NCBI GenBank assembly: GCA_029974985.1
Contig: JARKQC010000304.1
Coordinates: 1-52,424 of the forward strand
Length of the DNA: 52,424 bases
Source: Bacteroidota bacterium
Lineage (GTDB): Bacteria > Bacteroidota > Ignavibacteria > Kapaibacteriales > UBA2268
Direction: 5' to 3'
The notes under the pieces were generated by a model. The model was not told the origin of the DNA. It made no database searches and saw only the letters and a program-made list of their open reading frames with translations. Positions 33,389 through 42,919 of this stretch are shown here, piece by piece (positions within the stretch are counted from its first letter, which is position 1; every line of letters starts with the position of its first letter). The position numbers and the translations under genes are program-made.

Positions 33389-35896
33389 TTAAATTGCTGA
33401 ATGCGAATCAATATCAATTTTCATCATAACGCCTTGTTTTGAAATATTTAATTTAAAATCAAGCAAAGCATTACGTAACATTTTGCGTAATTTAGTTCCA
33501 GATTTATCATCTTTTTTGATATTTTTAATAATAATAATTCTTCGATGATAACTATTTAATTTAGGCATTGCTGGCAATATTGGTCCCAAAATATTAGCAA
33601 ATTCGGTTTCTTTTGGTAATAAACCCGCAAATGCAGACGCATAGTTTGATACTAAATTTTCTTCTTTTCCAAAAAATTCAATTACAACAAATCTTGCAAA
33701 AGGAGGATATTGTGCTTCTTCACGTATTTTAATTTCCTCATCGTAAAATCCTTCATAATCATTATTTTTAGCAAATTTAATTGCAGAATTTTTAGGATTA
33801 TAGGATTGAATGACGACTTCACCAGGTTGTCCCTTACTTCTTCCAGAACGTCCAGCTACTTGTGTTAGTAATTGAAAAGTGCGTTCCGTAGCTCTGAAAT
33901 CTGGTAAAAAAAGTTGCACATCAGAATTAACCACACCAACCAATGTAACTCTATCGAAATCCAACCCTTTTGCAACCATTTGAGTACCGACAAGAATATC
34001 AATTTTGCCAGAATTGAAGTTTTGCAAAATTCTTCTTTGATTTCCCTTTTTTGATGATGTATCATTATCGAGTCTTGCAATCGTAGCTCTAATGCTCACA
34101 TCTTCGAGTAAACTTTCTAATTCTTCTTCAACTCGTTGAGTTCCGTAACCAATAAGCTCGAATTTTTTTGATTTACATTCAGGGCAAGAACTTGGTACTT
34201 TTGTTGTATAACCACAATAATGACATTTTAATTGCTCTCGAACTTTATGATAAGTCATTTTAATTGCACAATTTTTACATTCAGGTATATAATTACAGCT
34301 CGTACACCGAATATTAACTGAAAAACCTCTTCTATTTTGTAAAATAATTACACCTTCATTATGAGAGATAGATATCTTGATTTTATCAAGTAATAATTTT
34401 GATATAGAAGATTCTACTTGTCCTTTTTTAGTAGTGCTTATCATATCTACTAATGTAATATTGGGCAATTTAGCGCCATCTGCTCTAGAATTAATTCTTA
34501 ATAGCTCATATCGTCCAATTCTTGCATTATACATGGATTCTAACGAAGGAGTTGCCGAACCAAGTACAACAGTAGCATTTTCAAAAACACCACGAATAAC
34601 AGCTGCATCACGAGCATTATATCTCGGAGTAGGGGAATCTTGTTTATAAGACGCTTCATGCTCTTCATCTACAATTATTAATCCTAAATTATGCAATGGA
34701 GCGAATACGGCAGACCTAACACCTAGCGCAATTCTAATTTTTCCGTTATGAATATTTTTCCAAGATTCATATCGTTCTGCATCAGTCATTTTACTATGTA
34801 AAACAGTAATTTGATTGCCAAATGTAGCAGTAAATCTATCAACTAATTGAGGAGTTAAAGAAATTTCAGGTACAAGAATCAATGCAGATTTACCAATGCT
34901 TAAAACTTTTTTTATTAGATGAAGATAAACGAGTGTTTTGCCACTTCCAGTTATTCCATGTAATAAAAATGTTTTATTAATTTCGTCATCAATAGATTTT
35001 TCAATAATATTATAGCACTCATTTTGTTCAGAAGTAAGCTGTAATAATGACTCATCACCTTTGCCGAGAGAATTTTTATTATCAGAAGTTTTCTTTGGAG
35101 CCTCAACTTCGATAGTTTGTAAAAGGTTTTTATCAATAAGATATTTTAAATGAGAATGATTGCTTTGAGTTTCAGTGATAGCTGTTTTTACAATTGGGTA
35201 CTCATTTTGCTGGTTTTTCATAAAAATATAACTAAATAAGCGTGCACGAATTGGAGAGCCAGTTTCGAGCTTATCTAATATTAATTTTAAGCGAGTTTCA
35301 TCATTAATAAGATGTTTAGCTATTTGTAAACATTTTATTTTTTTTATTGCCGCTTCTTTTTTTAATACTCTTCTTGTTTCGAGATAACCCAAACGCTCAA
35401 GAGAATAAATAGCTGGATGAATGTTTTTATTTCCAAGTTTTTTTTCAATAGAAGAAATACTTATCGAATCCTCTTGTGAAAGCAAAAAGTTTAAAACTTC
35501 TGCTCTTAATGGGCTTCTTTGTCTCATTCGAGAAAATTCAGTTGTGCCAGGTACTTTTAGTACTTTAACTCTAATTTGAGTCTCGGGAGACATTGATGGC
35601 GGTGTAGCCGCTTTAAGAGTTTCACCCCAAGAACACATATAATATTCAGAAATCCATCGAGTTAATCTTAGCATACCCGATGAAAAAGTGGGCAAAGCAT
35701 CTAATATTTCAATTACTGGCTTTAATTCACGAACAACTGGTAAATTCTCATCTGATACGATGATACCCGTCATTATTCGAGTACCAAACTCAACTAATAC
35801 ACGTTTTCCAATATAATTTACTTCCTCATCCGATATTGTATAAGTATATAACTGGTCTATCGGTACTGGAACTGCAATTTTTACAACTTTACTCAT
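33389..35896 (-). CDS. priA: Primosomal protein N' (PriA helicase)
   Basis: An 835-residue replication-restart helicase that recognises stalled forks and loads the primosome. The start at 35896 (MSKVVKIAVPVPID) is preferred over an in-frame TTG three codons earlier. Order: 3'-DNA-binding domain (AVPVPIDQLYTYTI, GKRVLVEFGTRIMTGII), winged helix, Walker A GITGSGKT near 315, DEEH near 409 (VDEEHEASYKQDSP), eight zinc-binding cysteines near 525-580 (CTSCNYIPECKNC, CHYCGY, CPECKS), helicase motif VGTQMVAKGLDF, and AGRSGR. Family length is normally 730-820, so this is slightly long. It is divergent from degQ and separated by 28 bases from the phosphatase-like gene downstream. Confidence 0.97.
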   Translation of the reverse strand: MSKVVKIAVPVPIDQLYTYTISDEEVNYIGKRVLVEFGTRIMTGIIVSDENLPVVRELKPVIEILDALPTFSSGMLRLTRWISEYYMCSWGETLKAATPPSMSPETQIRVKVLKVPGTTEFSRMRQRSPLRAEVLNFLLSQEDSISISSIEKKLGNKNIHPAIYSLERLGYLETRRVLKKEAAIKKIKCLQIAKHLINDETRLKLILDKLETGSPIRARLFSYIFMKNQQNEYPIVKTAITETQSNHSHLKYLIDKNLLQTIEVEAPKKTSDNKNSLGKGDESLLQLTSEQNECYNIIEKSIDDEINKTFLLHGITGSGKTLVYLHLIKKVLSIGKSALILVPEISLTPQLVDRFTATFGNQITVLHSKMTDAERYESWKNIHNGKIRIALGVRSAVFAPLHNLGLIIVDEEHEASYKQDSPTPRYNARDAAVIRGVFENATVVLGSATPSLESMYNARIGRYELLRINSRADGAKLPNITLVDMISTTKKGQVESSISKLLLDKIKISISHNEGVIILQNRRGFSVNIRCTSCNYIPECKNCAIKMTYHKVREQLKCHYCGYTTKVPSSCPECKSKKFELIGYGTQRVEEELESLLEDVSIRATIARLDNDTSSKKGNQRRILQNFNSGKIDILVGTQMVAKGLDFDRVTLVGVVNSDVQLFLPDFRATERTFQLLTQVAGRSGRSKGQPGEVVIQSYNPKNSAIKFAKNNDYEGFYDEEIKIREEAQYPPFARFVVIEFFGKEENLVSNYASAFAGLLPKETEFANILGPILPAMPKLNSYHRRIIIIKNIKKDDKSGTKLRKMLRNALLDFKLNISKQGVMMKIDIDSHSAI

Positions 35897-35944
35897 TAAT
35901 ACCAAATATTATCTAACAAAATCTTTATTAGTTATTTCGTCATT

Positions 35945-35972
35945 TTTCAAAAAAAAAGTTACTTTTTTGAAA
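35945..35972. repeat. Inverted repeat in the priA-degQ divergent promoter region
   Basis: TTTCAAAAAA (35945-35954) and TTTTTTGAAA (35963-35972) are perfectly complementary around AAAGTTAC. Its position between two divergent start codons would suit an operator, but A/T tracts make such repeats likely by chance. Confidence 0.3.
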
Positions 35973-36036
35973 TATTTACGTTATTAAATTAAAAAAAATT
36001 GATTATTTATTTTTCTATATTATAGGTTACAAATAT

Positions 36037-37260
36037 ATGAGTAAATTTTGGAATTTTATAATTGTTTTTTTATTAATTTTAAATTCTTGTTCAGCACAAG
36101 ACCAAAACAATGATAAAATCTATGTAAATTCAAGAAATGATATTTCTAATGATAGCCAATTAAATCAACAATTAAGGAAAAATAATGACGATTTATATAA
36201 TTCTCGTCAAAATTCAATAACAAAAGCCATTGCAAATTCAAGCCCTGCAATTGTAGGAATTAATGTAACAGAAGTTAGACAAGTTATTGTACGAGATCCT
36301 TTTATTGATGATCCATTTTTTAATCAATTTTTTAGACGTTTTTATGGAGATAGCCCTTCAAGAAGAACGAAAAATTATGAAATTCGAGGGCTTGGCTCTG
36401 GGTTTATTATTTCACCCGACGGATATATTTTAACTAATCATCACGTAGCTGGAAATGCCTCAAAAATTGTAATTACAATGACTGATGGAAACAAATATGA
36501 TGCTGAAATTATTGGTTCGGATATGGTTTCTGACGTTGCATTACTAAAAATTGATGCAAAAAAAGAATTACCTTATATTAAACTTGGAAATTCTGATGAT
36601 ATAATTATTGGTGAATGGGTTATTGCGTTTGGTAATCCATTTGGTTTGTTTGATATTAATGCTAAACCAACTGTTACAGTCGGAGTAATTTCAAATGATC
36701 AAATTAATTTTTTGCACGAAGACCAGCCTTATAATAGAGTTTATAAGGGAATGATTCAAACCGATGCCGCTATTAGTTCTGGTAATTCTGGCGGACCGCT
36801 ACTTAATTCACTTGGGGAAGTAATAGGTATGAATACTATCATTTATTCAACAGCTCAGGGTAATAAAGGTGCGGGAAGCATAGGTATTGGCTTCTCTATT
36901 CCAATTAATCGAGTAAAAAAGATAATTGAATTATTGAAAACTAAAAAAGTTATTGATAGAGATTATTACACGGGCATAAATGTTCGTCAACTTGATGAAC
37001 AACTTGCAAGAATGATTAAATCTGATAATACCGAAGGGGTTGTAGTTTTTGGTATGCAAAGAAATTCACCTGCTGAAAAAACGGGCTTGGAATTAGGTGA
37101 TATAATAATCGAAGTAAACGGAAATAAAATATTAACCTTAGATGATTATTTTATTTATGCTGGTGATAATCAAGCTGGCGATACAATTAGCTTAACAATT
37201 TTGCGTAATGGTAAAACTTTAACAAAAAAATTATATTTAGAACCAATGCCAAGGCGTTAA
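36037..37260 (+). CDS. degQ: HtrA/DegQ-family periplasmic serine protease
   Basis: A 407-residue periplasmic quality-control protease. The signal may be lipoprotein-type (LILNSC, Cys18) or cleaved after Ala20 (SA|QDQ); both are possible. The trypsin-like domain has the triad His136 (LTNHHVAG), Asp166 (VSDVALLKID) and Ser251 (SGNSGGPL). One PDZ domain (about 315-400: GVVVFGMQRNSPAEKTGLELGDII) follows, versus two in DegP/DegQ of E. coli, so it is closer to DegS-like length but without a plain anchor. It ends exactly where lptB begins, with no gap, so the two are coupled. It is divergent from priA. Confidence 0.93.
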   Translation: MSKFWNFIIVFLLILNSCSAQDQNNDKIYVNSRNDISNDSQLNQQLRKNNDDLYNSRQNSITKAIANSSPAIVGINVTEVRQVIVRDPFIDDPFFNQFFRRFYGDSPSRRTKNYEIRGLGSGFIISPDGYILTNHHVAGNASKIVITMTDGNKYDAEIIGSDMVSDVALLKIDAKKELPYIKLGNSDDIIIGEWVIAFGNPFGLFDINAKPTVTVGVISNDQINFLHEDQPYNRVYKGMIQTDAAISSGNSGGPLLNSLGEVIGMNTIIYSTAQGNKGAGSIGIGFSIPINRVKKIIELLKTKKVIDRDYYTGINVRQLDEQLARMIKSDNTEGVVVFGMQRNSPAEKTGLELGDIIIEVNGNKILTLDDYFIYAGDNQAGDTISLTILRNGKTLTKKLYLEPMPRR

Positions 37261-38043
37261 ATGTCAGTTTTAAGCATTTTAAAAACAGAAAATTTAGTGA
37301 AAAAATATAAGCAGAGAACCGTTGTTAAAGGGGTTTCGCTCGAAGTAAAACAGGGCGAAGTTGTAGGTTTACTCGGTCCTAATGGTGCTGGAAAAACTAC
37401 TTCTTTTTATATGATTGTTGGTATGATTAAGCCAAATAGTGGTGCTGTTTGGCTTGATGATAAAAAAATTGATAAAAAAGCTATGTTCAAAAGATCAAGG
37501 TTTGGAATAAGTTATTTACCCCAAGAACCATCTGTTTTTAGAAAAATGTCTGTTGAAAATAATATAAAAGCTATTCTTCAACTGCAAAATTTATCATCAA
37601 AACAAAGAAATGAAAAGCTCGAAATGCTTATCGAAGAATTCGGACTCGGTCATATTCGTAAAAGCAAAGGATTTATGCTTTCGGGCGGTGAAAGAAGACG
37701 TTGTGAGATAGCTCGTACACTTGCATCTGACCCAAAATTTGTCTTACTCGATGAGCCTTTTGCTGGAATAGATCCTATTGCAGTAGAAGATATTATGAAA
37801 ATTATTATTAAATTAAAAAATCAAAATATTGGGGTTTTGATTACCGATCATAATGTTCACGAAACATTATCAATAACTGATAGAGCATATATTTTAATTG
37901 ATGGAAACATCTATATTTCTGGTACAGCTGAATATATATCATCTAATGAAGAAGTCCGAAAAAGATATTTAGGAGAAACTTTCACGCTCGAACGCTATGA
38001 AGACTTACATAGCCAAGAGCTAAATATTAATAATAATAATTAA
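37261..38043 (+). CDS. lptB: LPS export ABC transporter ATPase LptB
   Basis: A 260-residue ABC ATPase. It pairs with LptF/LptG to extract lipopolysaccharide from the inner membrane and push it along the Lpt bridge. Walker A is GPNGAGKT at 39-46, the Q-loop LPQEPSVFR, the signature LSGGERRRCEIAR, Walker B VLLDEPFAGIDP, and the switch His in ITDHNVHETL. The long identity to LptB-type motifs (SFYMIVGMIKPNSG, PFAGIDPIAVEDI) separates it from other ABC ATPases. It starts directly after the degQ stop codon. LptC, A, D, F and G are not seen in the window. Confidence 0.94.
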   Translation: MSVLSILKTENLVKKYKQRTVVKGVSLEVKQGEVVGLLGPNGAGKTTSFYMIVGMIKPNSGAVWLDDKKIDKKAMFKRSRFGISYLPQEPSVFRKMSVENNIKAILQLQNLSSKQRNEKLEMLIEEFGLGHIRKSKGFMLSGGERRRCEIARTLASDPKFVLLDEPFAGIDPIAVEDIMKIIIKLKNQNIGVLITDHNVHETLSITDRAYILIDGNIYISGTAEYISSNEEVRKRYLGETFTLERYEDLHSQELNINNNN

Positions 38044-38195
38044 ATATATATTAATTATTAATTAATAATTATTTGAAAGCCATTTAATAATTTATATAAA
38101 TATAGATAAAGCTATAATAAAATTTTATCGTCAAAATAATTTAAAAATGATTTATTTTAATTAATTATTAATTATAAATTATTATTATAATTTAT

Positions 38196-38203
38196 TATTT
38201 TTG
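38196..38203 (+). promoter_or_regulatory. Possible -7 box upstream of the LCP gene
   Basis: TATTTTTG fits TAnnTTTG and lies 38 bases before the ATG at 38242. No clear TTTG is seen at the -33 position, and the 198-base gap is nearly all A/T with palindromic AATTATTAATTAATAATT (38053-38070), so chance is possible. Confidence 0.3.
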
Positions 38204-38241
38204 TAATTCGTATTTTTTCAATTTTCTATTTGTAAAAACTA

Positions 38242-39570
38242 ATGGTTAATAAAACCAATCCTAAAAAAAAGAAGAAGAATAAACTTCCTTTGATATTATT
38301 ATTACTTGTTTTATTTATATTTCTGGTTACAATAGGTATATATTTAAAATCTGAATATAATGATATAGTTAGTATAAAAAATGAAATATCAAATCAGGCT
38401 ATATTGGATACTAATACTAATATTATAGATACAAATTTTCTTAAAACAATATTGCCAGATACAGATACTAATACTCAAACAATTCAATTAAGTGATTCAT
38501 TATCAAAGCCAGAATATTATTTAGACTCAACTTCTGGAAAATATATTAAAAAAGTATATAGCGGTCGTAGAATTAATATTGCTCTTACTGGGGTTGATTC
38601 AAGGCTTGGAGCCGGAACTAAACACGCAGATGCAAATCATATAATTTCAGTTTTATTAGATAGTGGGCAAATTGAAATAATATCTATCCCACGCGATACA
38701 CCCGCCGATGCTGGATATGATGATTCAACGGGGCAAAATAAACTTACAATAGTGCGTGCATCTAAGGGAAGAAAAGCATATTTTGCAGAATTATCCAGGA
38801 TAGCAAATTTAGATAAAATACATTATTTTGCAGAACTTGGTTTCTCACAAGCTATTGGAATAATTGAATTTCTTGGATTTAAAAATCCCAATGAAACTCT
38901 TCAAATACTACGTTCTAGAACAGTTCTTGGTGGTGATGATTACCAACGTGTTTATAATCAAGCTCAATTTATACGCCAAATGTTATTTAAGAATTTTGAT
39001 AGATTAGGCGGACCTTTAGGAGATGTTTTAATTGCTGGTGGATTAATAATTGTAGATACAGATTTAACAAATGCTATTATTAAAAATATTCTTAATGAAT
39101 TAAAAAAGAAGAACTTTGATAATAGTATTGATAATATTACAATTAGAATTAGACCTTCAATACCTATAAAATTTAAAATATATGATTTTGCAGATGCTAA
39201 TACTGTAAATAATCTATCTAAAAAAGTTAGGAATTATTTTGAACATAAATACGTAGATACTATTAAAGGAGTTACATCAACTTCTTCGAATGACATAAGT
39301 AGAAGAGTTTATAATAGATTAAACTCAGCAGTTAATAAAGCAATATCAGATACTGCTAAAAATCCTCAAAGGGCAATTGCAACTCTTTCAGTGTATTTTG
39401 AGCAACGTGCTTGGTTACAAGTCTCGGAAAAAGAAAAACGAAAGGAAATTCGTGATAAATTTATTGACGTGCTAAGCTATTCTTATGAAAAGAGAAAAGA
39501 TACTTTGTCTGCAAAAAAAGTTAGAAATATTGCTATCGCAGAAGATAATTTATTTAATATCAAAGAGTAA
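38242..39570 (+). CDS. LytR-CpsA-Psr (LCP) family protein
   Basis: A 442-residue membrane-anchored protein. A Lys-rich N-terminus (KKKKKNK) and one TM segment at about 15-34 place the rest in the periplasm. A linker rich in Thr/Asp/Asn (35-105) precedes the LCP domain (about 108-275): INIALTGVDSRLGAGTKHADA, IISIPRDTPADAG, then ILRSRTVLGGDDYQRVYNQ, matching the pyrophosphate-lipid-binding Arg/Asp motifs of the family. LCP proteins transfer polyprenyl-linked glycans onto peptidoglycan or other acceptors. In a diderm the likely product is capsule or surface glycan attached to wall or protein, which is inference. A helical C-terminal part (330-442) is unassigned. It follows lptB. Confidence 0.88.
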   Translation: MVNKTNPKKKKKNKLPLILLLLVLFIFLVTIGIYLKSEYNDIVSIKNEISNQAILDTNTNIIDTNFLKTILPDTDTNTQTIQLSDSLSKPEYYLDSTSGKYIKKVYSGRRINIALTGVDSRLGAGTKHADANHIISVLLDSGQIEIISIPRDTPADAGYDDSTGQNKLTIVRASKGRKAYFAELSRIANLDKIHYFAELGFSQAIGIIEFLGFKNPNETLQILRSRTVLGGDDYQRVYNQAQFIRQMLFKNFDRLGGPLGDVLIAGGLIIVDTDLTNAIIKNILNELKKKNFDNSIDNITIRIRPSIPIKFKIYDFADANTVNNLSKKVRNYFEHKYVDTIKGVTSTSSNDISRRVYNRLNSAVNKAISDTAKNPQRAIATLSVYFEQRAWLQVSEKEKRKEIRDKFIDVLSYSYEKRKDTLSAKKVRNIAIAEDNLFNIKE

Positions 39571-39590
39571 TTTAGTCAAGGTTATCTATA

Positions 39591-40097
39591 TTGAAAACAA
39601 TTATATTTGTAAGACACGCTGAAGCAATACTTTTAAGTAAAAATCCATCTGGTTTTGATTTTGATAGAGAAATTAGTGAAAACGGAAAAAAAGATATAAA
39701 TATTATTGCTAATAAAGTAAAAAATATATTAATTAAACCAGATGTAATTATATCAAGTACGGCTATGAGATCATTACAAACGGCAGAAATTTTTGCAAGA
39801 ATTCTTAGCTTTTCAGAAAATGAAATTATTAAAGAAATGCAAATCTATGAAGTTGGATATAGTTTTATTAAAAATTTTATTGCCAATCTTGATAATAATA
39901 TTAATTCATTAATGATATTTGGGCATAACCCAGATATGCTTTCATTATCAGTATATTATAGTGGTATGCTTATTGACGATTTTCCTACTTGTGGCGTACT
40001 ATGTATTGATTTTGAAAATAATGATTGGAAAAAAATTACAGAAACCAATGGACAAGTAAGATTTTTTGAATATCCTAAAAAAAATTATAATGACTAA
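39591..40097 (+). CDS. SixA-like histidine phosphatase
   Basis: A 168-residue member of the histidine phosphatase superfamily. Catalytic His9 lies in VRHAEA, Arg60 in SSTAMRSLQTA (as in the SSPxxRAxQTA motif of SixA), and the second His is His112 (FGHNPD). SixA removes phosphate from HPt domains in phosphorelays, but small homologues act on various small molecules, so the substrate is open. The start is TTG at 39591 (20 bases after the LCP stop), with no earlier ATG in frame. It overlaps hydF by eight bases, so both are translated together. Confidence 0.88.
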   Translation: MKTIIFVRHAEAILLSKNPSGFDFDREISENGKKDINIIANKVKNILIKPDVIISSTAMRSLQTAEIFARILSFSENEIIKEMQIYEVGYSFIKNFIANLDNNINSLMIFGHNPDMLSLSVYYSGMLIDDFPTCGVLCIDFENNDWKKITETNGQVRFFEYPKKNYND

Positions 40098-41301
40098 AAA
40101 AAATAGTAATAGAATTTATATCGGTATTTTTGGAAGAACAAACTCTGGTAAAAGTTCACTAATTAATGCTCTTACTGGGCAAAATTTAGCAATAGTTAGC
40201 GAAATTCCCGGAACTACAACAGACCCCGTAAAAAAATCAATAGAAATATTTGGCTTAGGTGCTGTTGTACTTATTGATACTGCGGGAATTGATGATACAA
40301 GTGAATTGGGCGAATTACGTATAAAAAAAACCTATGAAATAATTGAGCAAGTTGATATTGCTATTATTATTATTAATAATAATAAATTTGGCAAACCCGA
40401 AAAAGATTTAATTAAAGAATTTAAAAAGAGAAAAACCCCTTTTATTATTATATCAAATAAATCAGATATTACACCATTAGATAAACAATTATCTATTCAA
40501 TTATTTAATTTATATCAACAAGATGTATTGCAGTTATCTACATTAAATTCTAATGATATAAACCTTTTAATTGACAATTTAGTAAATGTTAAAAATGAAT
40601 TAAAAAGTGATAAAATTGGACTATTTAGTGGGCTAATTGAGAAAGGTGATATCGTAGTATTAATTACACCAATTGACAACGAAGCTCCTGAAGGAAGATT
40701 GATTTTACCGCAAGTTAATGCAATTAGAGATATAATTGACAAAAATGCTATTGCTATTGTTTTAAAAGAAAACGAAGCAGAAGAATTTTTTAAATCAAAA
40801 GTAATTAGTCCAAAATTAGTAGTTACCGATAGCCAAATATTTAAAAAAGCAGACGAAATCGTCCCCAAAGATATTCAGCTTACTGGATTTAGTGTATTGT
40901 TAGCACGTTTAAAAGGTGATTTTGAAGAATATATTAAGGGAACACCTAAAATTTCTGAATTGAAAGATGGTGATAGAGTCCTATTGCTCGAATCTTGTAC
41001 TCATACAAGTTCTTGTGATGACATAGGTAGAGTTAAAATACCAAAGTGGTTAAGAGAATATACCAAAAAAAATATAGAATTTGATATTGTCGTAGGTTTA
41101 GAAAAATTAACTCGTCCAATTGAAGACTATTCATTAGTAATTCAATGCGGTGGTTGCGTTATAACTAAAAAGCAATTGATGAATCGTTTACAAAAAGCAA
41201 AAGATGCTGATATTCCAATTACAAATTACGGAATGACTATTGCTTATATGCATAATGTTTATAATAGAGCTATCGAACCATTTTTAAAATTATTAAAATA
41301 A
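40090..41301 (+). CDS. hydF: [FeFe]-hydrogenase maturation GTPase HydF
   Basis: A 403-residue scaffold protein on which the 2Fe subcluster of [FeFe] hydrogenase is built by HydE and HydG. ATG at 40090 (MTKKNSN) is used; it lies inside the end of the sixA-like gene. N-terminal GTPase: Walker A GRTNSGKS 15-22, DTAG 63-66, NKSD 123-126. The C-terminal iron-sulfur ligands are present: CTH (Cys303, His305) and CGGC (353-356), spaced CxH-x47-CxxC as in the family. No hydE, hydG or hydrogenase structural genes are in the window. A hairpin follows. This implies hydrogen metabolism, probably fermentative. Confidence 0.95.
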   Translation: MTKKNSNRIYIGIFGRTNSGKSSLINALTGQNLAIVSEIPGTTTDPVKKSIEIFGLGAVVLIDTAGIDDTSELGELRIKKTYEIIEQVDIAIIIINNNKFGKPEKDLIKEFKKRKTPFIIISNKSDITPLDKQLSIQLFNLYQQDVLQLSTLNSNDINLLIDNLVNVKNELKSDKIGLFSGLIEKGDIVVLITPIDNEAPEGRLILPQVNAIRDIIDKNAIAIVLKENEAEEFFKSKVISPKLVVTDSQIFKKADEIVPKDIQLTGFSVLLARLKGDFEEYIKGTPKISELKDGDRVLLLESCTHTSSCDDIGRVKIPKWLREYTKKNIEFDIVVGLEKLTRPIEDYSLVIQCGGCVITKKQLMNRLQKAKDADIPITNYGMTIAYMHNVYNRAIEPFLKLLK

Positions 41302-41302
41302 A

Positions 41303-41334
41303 AAACCCATCAATATATAAAAATTAATGGGTTT
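41303..41334. terminator. Bidirectional terminator between hydF and the oadB-like gene
   Basis: AAACCCAT (41303-41310) pairs with ATGGGTTT (41327-41334) around a 16-base AT-rich loop, with A-rich and T-rich flanks suitable for both convergent operons. Confidence 0.65.
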
Positions 41335-41359
41335 ATAAAATTAGTTATTAAAATTGATT

Positions 41360-42490
41360 TTATTTCAAAATTGATAATAAAATACCCGCAGCAATCGCTG
41401 TTCCGACAACGCCCGCAACATTTGGTCCCATAGCATGAATTAATAAATAATTATTTTTATTATATTCCTGTCCGACATTATGTGATACTCTTGCAGCCAT
41501 AGGAACTGCAGATACGCCAGCTGAACCAATAAGAGGATTGATTTTACCGCCCGACAATTTATACATCAATTTTCCAAGTAAAATTCCACCAACAGTAGAG
41601 AAACCAAATGCTATAACCCCTAAACCAATAATTTTTAAAGTTTCTAATTGTAAAAATGATTGTGCAGTCATAGTCATTCCAACACAAGTTCCGAGGAAAA
41701 ATGTTACAATATTTATTAATTCATTTTGAGCCATATTAGTTAATCTTTCTACAACGCCACTTTCTCTTAATAAGTTACCACCCATTAACATAGCAAGCAA
41801 TGGTGCCGCTGGCGGAACAACTAATGTACCAATTAAAGTAACAATTATTGGGAAAATAATTTTAATTGTTTTTGATACTGGACGAGGAGGCTCCATTACA
41901 ACTAAACGCTCTTTTTTAGTAGTAAGTAATTTCATAATAGGAGGCTGAATTAGTGGTACTAATGCCATATATGAATATGCCGCAACTGCAATAGGACCAA
42001 GTAAATGAGGTGCTAATTTCAATGTGAGATAAATAGCCGTTGGACCATCAGCACCACCAATAATACCGATAGCCGCCGCTTCTTTATAACTAAAACCTAA
42101 TGCGACCGAAGTTAATAAAGCTATAAAAACACCAAACTGAGCCGCCGCTCCTAATAAGAATGATTTTGGATTTGCTAATAGAGGACCAAAATCAGTCATT
42201 GCCCCAATGCCTAAAAATATTAATGGAGGAAATATTTCTAAATGAATACCTTGTGATAAATAGTAATATAATCCGCCAATATCATTACCTACTGGCGGGT
42301 TTAAAAGACCATTTAAAGGTAAATTTGTAAGAAATGCACCCAAACCAATCGGTAACAATAATAAAGGTTCAAAATCCTTTTTAATAGCAAGATACATTAA
42401 TACAAAAGAAACACTAATCATTAATAATTGCCCCCATTCAAAATATGCAAATCCCATACCTTGGAAGAAGCTATAAAAGGAGTCTATCAT
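41360..42490 (-). CDS. Na+-translocating decarboxylase, beta subunit
   Basis: A 376-residue polytopic membrane protein of the OadB/MmdB/GcdB family. It couples decarboxylation of carboxybiotin to Na+ export. Landmarks: [22 protein letters not shown] (88-109), [10 protein letters not shown] (145-154) with Asp148 aligned to the essential intramembrane Asp of OadB, and [19 protein letters not shown] near the C-terminus. Length is at the short end of the family (about 370-430). It is the last gene of a four-gene minus-strand operon with alpha, gamma-like and biotin-carrier genes, so it is the pump part of a methylmalonyl-CoA-type decarboxylase. The hairpin at 41303-41334 ends the operon. Confidence 0.95.
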   Translation of the reverse strand: MIDSFYSFFQGMGFAYFEWGQLLMISVSFVLMYLAIKKDFEPLLLLPIGLGAFLTNLPLNGLLNPPVGNDIGGLYYYLSQGIHLEIFPPLIFLGIGAMTDFGPLLANPKSFLLGAAAQFGVFIALLTSVALGFSYKEAAAIGIIGGADGPTAIYLTLKLAPHLLGPIAVAAYSYMALVPLIQPPIMKLLTTKKERLVVMEPPRPVSKTIKIIFPIIVTLIGTLVVPPAAPLLAMLMGGNLLRESGVVERLTNMAQNELINIVTFFLGTCVGMTMTAQSFLQLETLKIIGLGVIAFGFSTVGGILLGKLMYKLSGGKINPLIGSAGVSAVPMAARVSHNVGQEYNKNNYLLIHAMGPNVAGVVGTAIAAGILLSILK

Positions 42491-42499
42491 AATAAACTC

Positions 42500-42916
42500 C
42501 TATTTATATTTTACTAATAATTGACCGATTTCTACTCTATCATTAACATTTACTTCGATTGAATCAATAACACCATCAAAAGGAGATGAAATATTTGTTT
42601 TCATTTTCATTGCTTCAACTATTAATAATATATCATCTGTTTTAACACTTTGTCCAGGTTTTGCAACTATTTCAAGTATAACTCCATTCAAAGGAGAATT
42701 TAATGATTTTGAATCAGCACTTTGACTAATAGTACTAACTTTGGGTTTTGTTGGTTTTACAATTTGAGGCTCAATTAATTCTGGTGATTGAGCAATATTT
42801 TTTGATATTGATGGATTATAATATGATGGTAATAAACCGCTATCATCAGTATCTTGTATTAATTCAACATCAACTTCATACTGTTTACCATCTACGGTTA
42901 TTCTAAATTTTTTCAT
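42500..42916 (-). CDS. Biotin carboxyl carrier protein of the decarboxylase
   Basis: A 138-residue carrier. The N-terminal ~30 residues (MKKFRITVDGKQYEVDV) form the family's short beta start; a Pro/Ser/Thr linker (about 30-70) follows; the C-terminal biotinyl domain (about 72-138) has the classic EAMKMKTN with Lys104 as the biotinylated residue. It shuttles CO2 from the carboxyltransferase (alpha) to the membrane beta subunit. It lies 9 bases upstream of the beta gene and 3 bases downstream of the gamma-like gene, the usual arrangement of mmdC. It needs BirA, which is not in the window. Confidence 0.93.
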   Translation of the reverse strand: MKKFRITVDGKQYEVDVELIQDTDDSGLLPSYYNPSISKNIAQSPELIEPQIVKPTKPKVSTISQSADSKSLNSPLNGVILEIVAKPGQSVKTDDILLIVEAMKMKTNISSPFDGVIDSIEVNVNDRVEIGQLLVKYK

Positions 42917-42919
42917 TTT

